Shown here: positions 10,373 through 20,469 of the stretch, piece after piece | Layout of the letters: each line of letters starts with the position of its first letter | How positions within the stretch are numbered: the first letter of the stretch is position 1 | Source: Yarrowia lipolytica | Lineage: Eukaryota > Ascomycota > Dipodascomycetes > Dipodascales | DNA length: 64,000 bases | Direction of reading: 5' to 3' | Assembly (NCBI RefSeq): GCF_001761485.1 | Contig: NC_090774.1 | Location: forward strand, 434,001-498,000 | Notes under the pieces: generated by a model | Databases searched by the model: none | The model's input: only the letters and a program-made list of their open reading frames with translations | What the model was told of the DNA's origin: nothing | Position numbers and translations under genes: made by a program

Positions 10373-12883
10373 ACTTTTGAAAAAAAACAAAAAACCAACA
10401 ACAAATAAGACACACAGGGCACTGCGCACAATGCGCTTGTTGGGGTCCGTTTGCTTCATGAAGGATTTTCACAGTCATCGTACGTCGTTTTTTTTTCTTC
10501 TTTTTTTTTCTGCATATTGTGCATGGTTTCATTGGAACGATGACGATGGTTTGACTAGAGAGTCAACTGTAATTGTTGGGAGGTAGTTGATGAATGGCAT
10601 GGGAAATATGTACAATTACAGCAGAGGTATACTGCCAATGAGGTGTATCGACAACGTATTGAAGACTACAGTATGGGGTTATTCCGGCATAATTTAATGA
10701 CATACTTGCTGGAAAGATGGACAAAAAAAAAAACAAAAACAGTCAGCACAATAGCTGTTAGTTCTCCATTGGAGTATGTTAACTATGGGTGTTTTTCCGC
10801 CAGTTTGATCCTGAGCTACCTTGGGCTCGGTACATCCCCTGGGGTGAGATAATGAAATATTGCCTTCAAACGGTCCAGTAAACTACAAGAAACAGTTACT
10901 GTACTAAGACAGTCTCTAACTCTTTATATTCAAAAGTTCAGGCGTCTTCTTCCATGAACACCCCTTGCGCACAAGAAGATGCCCATGGTCAGCATCTGTT
11001 CCATGTAAGTTTAGGAGAGCCCATAGAGAGCGCCATAAGTGTGTAACCTCACCAGTACATATGGTACTGTGGCGGGGTTTCTCTGAATTCACTCGAGCTT
11101 CTAGTGCTCGTACACGTATAACCCCTTTCTCTACTGGATGCTTTTGACTGTACTCTGTGTGGCTTCTGGTGTGAATTATCGAGACAGGTGGTACATACTA
11201 TACGGTTTTAAGTACAGTACATGTAGTCTCCACACCGTCCAGATGTCCAAGCGTACGAATTTGCATCAAAGAGAGTGTAGAACCGCAGGTGGCATCTACC
11301 TGTACACCGACGAGGAGAGCTGAAGAGAAGAGTATGTACAGTGCTGTACTGCGACTGTCACGTATGAATATGGTCTTCAATTGGTTTAGCCAAACAGTGT
11401 CTGAAGGTGAGCGACACTTGTAATGCCAAAACATAACACGGACTGGGGGTTAATGTGTGCTATTCATCAATTGCGTAGTTCGAGCGACCCGGCGACGCCT
11501 AATTGGTAATTCTAGGCTTTCTAATTCTAGAACGAGAGCTCGAAACCAACACAGTGTGGGTTTCTAAAACCGACTGTGCATCAGCCGATTCCGGGGTTAC
11601 ATACATGTCTGGAGCATGCATAAGTAAACGAAGGCTATTATGAATGAACAGTCTAGAGCAGGTCTAAAACCTATGGTACCGGGTCGCAGTGTCAAGCCTC
11701 GGGGATGCAAAAACCAGCCCAACAGAGTACAACATAACAAAGACTACAAGTAGGTGCATTCACAAAACAAACCGCATGATCATGTAACACCCCGCTCACT
11801 TTTATAGCTACAGTATCGTCAGAATAGAGTCTCCGTCTAGCTAGAGTTACGTTTGACCCGCCGCACAACCCCGGACACTCCACCTGGTGCCTGTTGTGAC
11901 ACACTTCTGGGCAGTAAGCCCGAAAAGGCTGCTAACAATGAGGCGGAAGTGTCGACCAGTTAATGTTCCGAGCGGGGAGCGGTGCAGCTCAGTGGTTCAG
12001 ACTCTCTAATGAGTGCATTTATTCCACTCTTCTCTTCACCCTACAAGGACGGCACGATCATTACTTGTATCCACTCAGCCCGTACAAACGCTTCAGTATG
12101 GATTGATTTATCGCAGCTACCCATAAGTTAATGCAGTAAGGAATATACCCGTACTGTTACATACAAGTACCGTATTTCCACTTGAATTGGTACGACAATC
12201 GTTCATATCTCAGTCTGCTCGCCCAGGTTGTGGGACAGAGTTTTCGCCTGACTGAGCCGCAACCTGGGAGCACTGAATGCCGAACATCGTTGAACATACG
12301 TAACACGAGACAGATCATAAACGAGCTGCTCTTCTGGAATGCTCGCATCCCCGTGGGGATGCATTTTAGACGAACGACGAATTCGGATCGGACCGGAATA
12401 CTCAAAACAGTTGCAGGGTCACGCCATGTGGTGTGAGATACTTTGAAACGAGGGGATATGATGCCTGTGACTGCTACGTGAGGGGTAACTGATGGTCCAG
12501 GCGAGAGTTATATTGTGTAGCAAAGTTGACTGGAGTGAGGAACGTCATCAGACGAACTCTTCAGTACAGGTACAGTCTCTATCGTAGACTATGTTCACCC
12601 AATCGTATAGTCGATTAATAGACACTCAGCCTTCAACTGCTTGTTCATTAAGCATAGCGCCCACAGCAACATCTTTGTTATCCTCACTTACTTCCCTCAC
12701 AAACCTGCACCCATAGAGCTCAAAAGTATCCACTGGTGCCTCAAAAATAAAGTACTTGTACATCAAAACCCTTTGATGGTGCTCATTTAGACGCGGATGT
12801 CCCCGGGACTTCCGAACGCTAGCCCACGCTACGTCCGGAAAGTACAGCCCATCATTCAGCTTCCAACCGCTGGAACGTGCAGT

Positions 12884-12891
12884 CACGTGAT
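12884..12891. promoter_or_regulatory. TCACGTGA E-box palindrome
   Basis: A perfect 8-bp TCACGTGA, the extended site bound by bHLH factors such as Cbf1 in yeasts. It lies inside the gene-poor region, so its target is unclear. Copies also occur at 27549-27556 and 59362-59369. Confidence 0.3.
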
Positions 12892-13077
12892 ATGGCACCA
12901 TCTGCACAACCATCATTTGGTTTTTCATTTTCATGCAAGAGTCTGATCCGTTCCTAATTACTTGTAGAACTCTTCGCGCCCATTCCTTCTTTGGTCGTCA
13001 GCATCGGAACCTTGAAGTTGGCGACAATGAAAAAAATTTGTGCAGTCAATTTAAGGTTTACGGACGTTGTCGCTTTA

Positions 13078-13122
13078 CCGGAAAAACATGAAACCGGAAA
13101 AACTAGACATTGTCGGAAAAAC
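13078..13122 (+). repeat. Three short CGGAAAAAC direct repeats
   Basis: CCGGAAAAAC at 13078-13087 and 13094-13103, and TCGGAAAAAC at 13113-13122. The first and third copies are both followed by ATG. Spacing is 16 and 19 bases. No function assigned. Confidence 0.7.
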
Positions 13123-13691
13123 ATGCTGTGGTTGTGAAGGGAGATAGAATACACACACTTCACATCGTAATTAAACACTATAGGGATGCAGATTTATTGA
13201 TACACAGAGCAATCAGAAGGAACTGCAGGGTCTGATGTGCCGATAACAGGTCCAAGTGCTCTACAGTATGTACTGGCGGCGGTGGTGTGCATCACATCAG
13301 ACAACCTGCAATGCACATTCTTGTACTGAAGTGAGCCATGCAAAACAATGTGTTGTTTAAGCTGAGCTTTCCATAGAACTACTGGACACTGGTGCTATTC
13401 AGTTGTTTGCCACCAAACACGGGCCATTGAGTTTCTTTTCGTATTAATAGCTGGGCATTGCCTCGACGCAACGAATGAACTCTCTCATTTTTGACACACA
13501 ACGTTTTTGAAGATGCAGCTATTTATAGCTCGTGTCGTAAATCCTTGAGCCACTGCACACTTTAGGCAGTCAGATACGCCAGGAGTATTTCTATTTGCTC
13601 TCAACAGGCTTCCACCTATAGCCGGTAGGGCTTATCTGAGCTATTAACGGTTTTTGCAATTCTTCAATGCATATGGAACAGATGTGGTAAA

Positions 13692-13704
13692 GGGGGGGGG
13701 GGGG
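13692..13704 (+). repeat. G13 homopolymer
   Basis: A second run of exactly thirteen G on the same strand as the one at 10360-10372, 3.3 kb away. Confidence 0.9.
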
Positions 13705-15922
13705 ATTAGAAAGTCTGGACCTGGTAATTAGGCCATGAATATGACACGCTCTTAGAAACCACGTGTCTTAGATGGATAGATGGATGGCCGTTGGCATGAC
13801 ATGTTTTTAGTCCACATGATGTATAGTTAAACAACTCAAGACAGTCTAAAAGGAGCTACTGTAAACAGTCGAAAGTGTACCTAAGCGAACACGACTTGTA
13901 CGCTTTTGTAAGGGACAATGGTTTTATGTTGAGTTGAGTCATGACTCAATTCTATCCTCATTAACTCAGGAGATCGGCAACCTAAGTTACTATTACGGGC
14001 AAGAACTTGTTCAAGGGTTCATGCTATGCAATGACCCCCACGGACAACCCCCCACCACTTGCAGTCATAAGAAACAAATAGTCAGCGGATACTCGAGTTC
14101 CCCTTGAGATCCCCTAGACTTATGTGGTGTCAGATAAGATATTTTCTACAGACTCTATTACACCACAATAGCCCTTGTTCATGGCCTACTCGTACAGTAG
14201 TGGCAACGACGCCACAATGCACGGGAACCATCCAATCCAGGGTCATTTACTTGTAGGTTAGCCAGCTTTGTACGGTACAGTACGAGTAAATGTCTTCTTC
14301 TCTGCTCCGTGCCAGATATGTGAATGATTGCATGATTTTATCAATTTTTTAGGAAACTAGAGCAGCTACGAGGCGGCTGAAGCGTTTTGACTACATGTTA
14401 AGCCACCAAATAGCTCGGTTTTACGCGTCTCGAGGCGAGCGGTACATGTAGAGAGCACTTTGAAGAGTCAATCTCTCTTGGCTTGATAAGAACTGGCCAA
14501 TAATGAGCCGCAGAGAGAAGCCAAGGCTTATGTTTTTGCCCTGGTTTCTGTTGTCTGGGCCTGTAAGCCACATGTCGAACGTCTAGTACGCATGCTTGAA
14601 CCAAGCAAGGTTCAAAGTTTTTCCGAGCAGTTATTCCGCGGTTGAAACATACAACACCAGTCAGATACATGGAAACTTAAGGGGGATAAAATTTTATCCA
14701 AATGTCGTGCCAGACTCAGGGTCTTCGGGGGTCTCTACGAAGCCATAACCATAGCTTCATTGGACTTGTTGTGTGCCTACCAAATAGGGAGAGTGCCGAG
14801 TCACCTCCCAATGCACTAATCCGTCGTGTACGCCACCTTGCGAGTTCCCAAACTGGCTTCTGCCAGGTACTCAGGCGCATTAGTCCGCAGTTTTCTAAAT
14901 GTGATCGAAAGTTTCTGTTTCTTATGATGCCAAGCTGAATCACCTCCCAAGTAAGGGCGCTGACAGTTCATGTAATTACAGTGTTGCATGCGAAATCTAA
15001 ATTTCGGTCTAGACTGGGTTTGTTCCAGTCCTCTTAATTTCTGGGCCGTATGGTCGCATTGGAGATCAAGAGAAATACGGAATCGATACACCCGTCTATG
15101 GGCTACAATTCAACACCAAACAATCGCCCGACACGAGACCCGATACGTCTCCATAGCGCTCCCGTTCAGCCCCTCGCTGATCAATAGGTTCTTGGTTTTG
15201 GGAGAAAACGAAAAAACTTATTTGTCACACTACTTGGATTTGTCACTCAACCTCCCACTGAGAGGCCAGGCAAGGGTCATACACACACAAGCAAGACAAT
15301 TTGTAACCGTGCTCTCTGATGCAGGTGCTCTGGACCAACAGCATTACCAACTGAGGGTGGTTAGCCTGAGTCATTCGCAAGCGGCGTACATGTCGACATT
15401 GATCCCGGTAATTGCCTCTGTCCCGCTTCTCCCGCTCTATCAATGTGCGACATCATGCTATCGGAGTAGAGCGAGCTGTTAACCGGCGAGCCGCAGGCTG
15501 CGGCGTTGACGGCTTGTGGTATCTCCCCCTCTCACGACACTCTCTCAACAGCTGACTTTTGAGCCAACGCCCCCACTTGATAGAGTTTTAATGTACAAGC
15601 AAAATGAGTTTATTCGTTTGGGTGCTTGTGCACAGTTTTGTTCTTTTACTAGTGCAACACATTGCATTGCATCTATGAGCCGTCCTTGCTCGGCCCTTCT
15701 TTATTGCCGCATATATAACGCGTTCCATAGAGGAGACAAGATATAAGACCTGCCGGAATCCTGGGATGAAAGATTTTAGTTCCACGTAAACACTACCGAT
15801 TTACAGCTCGACTGCCAATCCCAACCTCCTCTCAACCAAACAACAACCGCTACACCGTTCCTACAAGTGCTCGCTAAAAACTATTTTCAGCCTTGCATCA
15901 ATCTTGATCTAACAACTACACC

Positions 15923-17560
15923 ATGATCATCACCCCCAAAACCCATAACAAATCGGCTCTCAAGCTAAAGCTGGCCGAGCCCGAGCGACACTACCGACAG
16001 GGAGATATTGTCGCCGGTACCGTGGTCATCCACCCCACCAAGCACGAGCTCTCCTTTGACGCCATCTCCCTGCAGCTCAAGGGTTACATCCAAACCCGAT
16101 CGGAGGACGGAACCCATTGCCACCAGGCTTGCTTCCTCTCTATCGACAAGAATCTCGACGCCAACCTCACTAACCTGCCCTCTCAGGGAAAGTCCAAGGC
16201 TTTCCACGCCAACCAGGTCTACCGATATCCCTTTGAGTTCGAGCTCCCTATCGATGTGCCCAAGGAGGGTATCACCGCTCGATGCGACGCCCAGTACCTC
16301 AAGCTGCCCCCTTCTTTCGAGATTGCCACTTCCAACGTTGTTGGCACATACGCCTCTATCCACTACGTGGTCGAGGCCGCGATTCTCTCTGTCAACGATA
16401 GGGAGCAGACCTCTTATTTCCAGGGAACGTCCGGAGCCTCGTACGGTATTGCCGGCGGGCTGCGATCCAACCCCGGATCTCTACCTGGATCCGCCAACAA
16501 CTCTGCTCCTAGCTCCCCCGGCACTCCTTCCACAATGATGCACACTTCGCCAATCCGAAAGGTGTCTGTACCCATTCTGGTCGTGCCCAACTACCACCCT
16601 CACACCCAGGCCAACCTGTTCAAGCCTGGTCTTCTGCAGCAGGCTGAAGCCGCCGGTGACTCTGCTAAGGCCCACGCTAAGTTCAAGGCCGGAGACGTCC
16701 AGCTCATGGGAATCACCTCCATGAACAAGATCCCCATCATCAAGACCTACAAGACCAGTTCTTCTTCTACCATCACTGTTCCCCTGAACATCCGATTTAC
16801 TCCTGAGGATCCCACTGGAACCACCCCCGAGGTTGTTTCCATCTCTGCAAAGCTCCAGGCTTACACTGTCATCTCTCACGAGATCCCCCAGTATCTGTGG
16901 TCTTCCCAGCACTACGATCCCGCCTCTGGCAAGCCTGTTCCTCGACAATCTGTGGCCGAGTCTTCTCGAAACTTGTTGCATGTTTCCCAGAAGATCCGAC
17001 CCGCATTTGCTCTCACCGACAAGGCTGACAAGTACACTGTCAACTTTGCTCTGTGCATCCCCGACAAGATGAAGAAGTCTCTGGTCCCCTCTTTCAACTT
17101 TGCATCCATTTCTCATGGTTACCGACTCAAGTTCTACGTCACCTTTGCAAACAGAGTCATTGCCACTGTTGCTTACCCCGTCATTGTGTCTGGATACGCC
17201 GCTGAGTCCATCTCTGCTTTCCCCTCTTCCGCTTCTCTTATGTCGCTCAACAACGCTGGTGGCAACGACGCTGTCTCTATCCCTGTTGATGTCAACGCTC
17301 AGTCTACCAAGTTCGTCATCGGCTCCGGTCTGCCCGAGTACGAGCACGATGATCCGGACAGTGCTCCCATGTCTAGAAACACTTCGGGCACCAACCTCGC
17401 ATCTCTGGCCACCCAGAACTCTGCTGCCCAAAGTGGACACCAGAACAGTGCTCACCACATTCTGAACCTGAACCATGAGAACAGCAGAAGCACGAGTTCG
17501 CTCGTTGGAACCCTGAAACGAGCAATGTCTGCAACCTCTCTTCACAAGAAGAAGGATTAA
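15923..17560 (+). CDS. Arrestin-fold protein (alpha-arrestin related)
   Basis: 545 residues from the first ATG, no intron. The N-terminal part (about 10-180) reads as an arrestin-N beta-sandwich: LKLAEPERHYRQGDIVAGTV, then ISLQLKGYIQT, then the YPFEFELP strand, which is the usual hallmark. A second beta-rich part (about 210-440) fits arrestin-C. The tail (about 460-545) is Ser/Asn-rich and looks disordered. I see no PPxY motif, which most yeast alpha-arrestins use to recruit Rsp5-type ubiquitin ligases, so it may act through a partner or resemble the PPxY-poor members. Family role: adaptor for ubiquitination and endocytosis of plasma-membrane transporters. The exact orthologue cannot be told. 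Confidence 0.75.
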   Translation: MIITPKTHNKSALKLKLAEPERHYRQGDIVAGTVVIHPTKHELSFDAISLQLKGYIQTRSEDGTHCHQACFLSIDKNLDANLTNLPSQGKSKAFHANQVYRYPFEFELPIDVPKEGITARCDAQYLKLPPSFEIATSNVVGTYASIHYVVEAAILSVNDREQTSYFQGTSGASYGIAGGLRSNPGSLPGSANNSAPSSPGTPSTMMHTSPIRKVSVPILVVPNYHPHTQANLFKPGLLQQAEAAGDSAKAHAKFKAGDVQLMGITSMNKIPIIKTYKTSSSSTITVPLNIRFTPEDPTGTTPEVVSISAKLQAYTVISHEIPQYLWSSQHYDPASGKPVPRQSVAESSRNLLHVSQKIRPAFALTDKADKYTVNFALCIPDKMKKSLVPSFNFASISHGYRLKFYVTFANRVIATVAYPVIVSGYAAESISAFPSSASLMSLNNAGGNDAVSIPVDVNAQSTKFVIGSGLPEYEHDDPDSAPMSRNTSGTNLASLATQNSAAQSGHQNSAHHILNLNHENSRSTSSLVGTLKRAMSATSLHKKKD

Positions 17561-17901
17561 AGAACACCCGGGGCTTCTGTAAGAAGCTAAGAAAAGCTAA
17601 CACTAATGGTCCATGTACAATGTTTGTAATAATTAATTTAATGATGATGATGAATTGGATTGTACTTTTAGCTGCAATGCCTGAATGCGATCTCAGAGCT
17701 AATGAAGCGATTATGCAACTATCTTTCCTCTCTTTCGAGTTGCTTTTTCCGAGTGATATTTATAGATTGAGACAAGCTCTGAGGATTGGATTACTGTAGA
17801 AGCAGCTAATATATACGTGACAGGTGTCAAGATGCTGTTAGTCGCATTCTCTCATTCACTGTATAAATACCTTGTCAAAGGCTATTTCTATCAAGACATT
17901 C

Positions 17902-18078
17902 ATGACTTCCGTGCAGATGAAGGATGATCTCGATGGAATGTTAATTTGTGAGATTTTGGCGAGAAAATACGAGCATGGGAAGCGAGGGGGCGGAAAGTGT
18001 CCATCGCGTGGACACTTCCCAGCGGAACTATCCAAACGTGTTCCGATCACGCCACCAGTCATATATAGCTCCGGTTAG
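17902..18078 (+). CDS. Possible 58-residue small protein (weak)
   Basis: An ATG 33 bp after a perfect TATAAATA (17862-17869) opens 58 codons, beginning MTSVQMKDDLDG and ending VPITPPVIYSSG. It is not recognised. The middle (KRGGGKCPSRGHFP) is encoded by the arms of a strong hairpin, so the sequence may be constrained as RNA or DNA rather than as protein. The TATA-to-ATG spacing leaves almost no leader. It could be chance. Confidence 0.2.
   Translation: MTSVQMKDDLDGMLICEILARKYEHGKRGGGKCPSRGHFPAELSKRVPITPPVIYSSG
17992..18020. repeat. Inverted repeat / hairpin
   Basis: GGAAAGTGTCCA and TGGACACTTCCC face each other across a 5-base spacer (TCGCG): 12-bp arms with one mismatch. By eye it is the strongest short hairpin in the noncoding DNA I noticed. 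No adjoining T tract was seen, so it does not look like a pol III stop. Confidence 0.75.
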
Positions 18079-19122
18079 CTCCAATACATTAAGTTGGTGG
18101 GCAAAGCTCAGCTTACGATAGAGATGCTAATTAATACAGGTACACTTGTATTGTATGTACGCGTGACGTTCTTTTTCGACAGTGTTTGCATAGCCTACAA
18201 GTAGATACTCGCAGGGTAGCGGATAATCTTGTACTTACTGTAGATGAAACGGACCGTGACTTCAACTGTTCGTACAAGCAGTTAAGTGGCCTTTATACAG
18301 GTACATACTGTGCCCGCTAATTCACGACAGATTCTTATCTGTACAGACAATGCCCATTCGCTTGTCTTAGAATGATCAACGGTGTGTTGGCAGGTGCCGC
18401 CTATAATCGGATATCGGTGAGACACTCGACCGTGGCACGCTAAAATCTTCGGTTGGTGGCGACAGTCAAGCTACAACATGTAGTACCTGTAGCTATTCCG
18501 TTTACAGTAACGCGACAGTAGATTGTTTTCCAGCCTAGCGCGCTAAACATTTATCGGAAATACATGGTGAAATCAAAACAGGCAAAATCGGACATGAATA
18601 GTAGCATCTTTCGGTGCTATCGATGTCTCGTATACCGACTATCAACGTCACCAACGTCATCTCGACACTGCCACGTCTAGCTAATATAGCCGTTATCCAT
18701 TTCTTGGCCGCAGTAGCAATGATAACTCTAAGCTGCATACCAGGAACTAAATAGGTAAAACTGTACCCCTAACCCTTACAAGCCGATTGTTCTATTCTGA
18801 CTGGTTCGACCAACCTGCATGGACAATGCAGCAATGTCCCGCCTAGCCGTGCTTGTTCTCGTCATGTCAGATCTCATCGCGGATGCGGTATTTAGGACGG
18901 GGTACTGAAGAGGGATAATATGAATTGATCCACTTTAATGGAGATGTCGCCAATGCAACACGCTATCTTCCGATGTCGCTCTTTTAAACGATTAATCTTT
19001 CGCATGTGCCGAAGAAAGCCAAAGCTAACTTTTGCCAAACTCGTTCTTCAGTTACCTTGTTTTGGTCATCGGTATACAGCCAGACCAGTCCAAGTTAATC
19101 TTTTCTTCTACACACAACCACA

Positions 19123-19678
19123 ATGAGCAACCAGGACTACTACGGAGTGAGTGAAAACACGCGACAGACACTGCGGAACAGCTAGCAGTGCGCTATGGTC
19201 GAACAAAACACTAACTAAGGAGAAGGGCCCCCAACAGCCCCCCCAATCCTACCAGCAGGGCCCTCCCCAACACGGTGGAGGATACCCCCAGCAGCAGCAG
19301 CAGCCCTACTACGTCCAGCAGGGTCCTCAGCAGGGAGGAGGAGGAGGAGCTTGCGCCGGATGCCCCTCTGCAGGAGGCTTCTTCGGTAACTGGTGAGTTA
19401 TACAGAGATGGAGGTGTCACAATTGGAACGGCAGGAGCTGTCAAGAAGTTTCAGGAACACGAGGTGTCAAGCGGAGAGACATGACAGGAGCTCAGAATGA
19501 AGGTGTCTGTGGGCGTCGTAGGTATCTGGTCTGACCCGCATACTCTACACCCGCGTTTTTGTTCGTGTCTCTGTTTTCTCGTCTTGTTATTGTCGACTTT
19601 TATACTAATCCCAGTTTGTCCATGGTCTGTGCCATGGTTTGTGCCAACGAGATTATGGGCGCCATCGGCCAGTGTTAA
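19123..19678 (+). CDS. CYSTM-family small membrane protein (three exons)
   Basis: Exons: 19123-19146 (24 nt), 19220-19392 and 19615-19678. Both introns start GTGAGT. Intron 1 ends CTAACTAAG (a shift to the next AG, 3 nt on, is also in frame); intron 2 ends CTAATCCCAG. The spliced product is 86 residues: start MSNQDYYG, a Gln/Pro/Gly-rich middle (GPQQPPQSYQQG, five Gln from CAG codons), then a C-terminal cysteine-rich hydrophobic tail with CAGC, FGNCLSMVC and AMVCANEIMG. Yeast CYSTM proteins such as YDL012C share the SAQDYYG-type start, the Q/P/Y-rich middle and a Cys-rich tail segment; they are small plasma-membrane tail-anchored proteins linked to stress tolerance. If intron 2 is retained, translation stops at once (NW then TGA) and the tail is lost. 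Confidence 0.82.
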
Positions 19679-20469
19679 TCACGTGTACACAGCATTTGTT
19701 TACTCAATAATAATTCCTTCTGTATTTTTATCCCCCTAATTTCCGTATTCCGCACGACTTTCACATTTGCCAATAGTCTTTGGCTATCGTAACTTTTTTG
19801 GCTGCACCTGTTCATGCAGGCCTACATGATCGTTGACACGCCGACGCCTGGGTCCTTGGTCTAACAGCAGTAGTTATGACACCTGGTCCGACTTCCTAGC
19901 TGATAGATACATCGACTTTACGAATTTGCCGGCTAACGAGATTCTGCAGGGCGCTTCTTGGCGCTGACACACCTTGATAATATGGTTACAGTTCCGGCTA
20001 CATGGCTCAACACGGAATCTCCAGGGTGGAGGGACCAAAAAGCACACACAGCCTTATATGGAAGTAGCTGTAAGTGTATTTTATCTGATGGTGGCAAATC
20101 GAGTTTGATCGCCTGCTGATGATCTCATAATATGATGGAAAAGGGGTATTTGGGATCATGGCTGTAACTATGCTGTCTCAGTGACGTCATTTATTCAATC
20201 CGTGAAAATTGATCACGTGTGAATGTAGTTTATTCCTGGGGTTCGGGTATACGGGCATTATGAGATACGGTGGATATCAACTTAATCAGGTTGAGACTAT
20301 TGTGTAGTATATTGTATATTGAATAGCAGATATATGATATCCGTATTAGATCTGTCCCTTCGTTTACACGAGTATGTGCCTTCTATAGTTCTATATCTCA
20401 TGTACAGCGCTTACTTCTACAGTTGTACGAGTACATCACAGAAAGTTGCACACTGCATTATCACGGTCC
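19679..20469. other. CYSTM 3' flank and NRDE2-like promoter
   Basis: No gene seen. Regulatory-looking words: TGACGTCA at 20182-20189 and CACGTG at 20214-20219, about 250-290 bp before the next ATG. Confidence 0.55.
20182..20189. promoter_or_regulatory. CRE/ATF palindrome TGACGTCA
   Basis: A perfect 8-bp bZIP (CREB/ATF) palindrome upstream of the NRDE2-like gene, 25 bp before a CACGTG. Function is inferred from motif identity only. Confidence 0.35.

Larger units (their letters stand above)
9771..15922. other. 6.1 kb region without a convincing gene
   Basis: Between a minus-strand gene on the left and a plus-strand gene on the right. The longest open frame (about 164 codons at 14988-15482, +) has no recognisable domain and no codon bias like the neighbours. 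I saw no tRNA, snRNA, SRP RNA or known repeat-element sequence. What can be seen: two 13-base G runs (10360-10372 and 13692-13704), T- and A-rich tracts at about 10380-10510, three CCGGAAAAAC-type copies at 13078-13122, a TCACGTGA box at 12884-12891, a GCCGCAG/CTGCGGC hairpin at 15490-15504, and a tRNA A-box-like stretch at about 11985. The far right is the promoter of the arrestin gene. Confidence 0.5.
17561..19122. other. Intergenic region with hairpin and weak small ORF
   Basis: No firm gene. It holds a TATAAATA at 17862-17869, an open frame of 58 codons at 17902-18078, and a strong inverted repeat at 17992-18020. The last few hundred bases are the promoter and leader of the CYSTM gene. 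Confidence 0.5.

Noticed and set aside
11976-12020. tRNA-like A box and D-arm (CAGCTCAGTGG)
   Set aside because: No matching acceptor stem, a 6-base anticodon loop and no B box; at most a relic of a tRNA-derived sequence.
14988-15482. 164-codon ORF in the gene desert
   Set aside because: No domain, no codon bias like neighbours, no clear promoter; the length is possible by chance over 6 kb.
9771-15922. Centromere or replication origin in the gene desert
   Set aside because: I know no reliable consensus I could see here; kept only as one open explanation.
16481-17545. 354-codon open frame antisense to the arrestin gene
   Set aside because: Shadow ORF from codon bias of the plus-strand gene.
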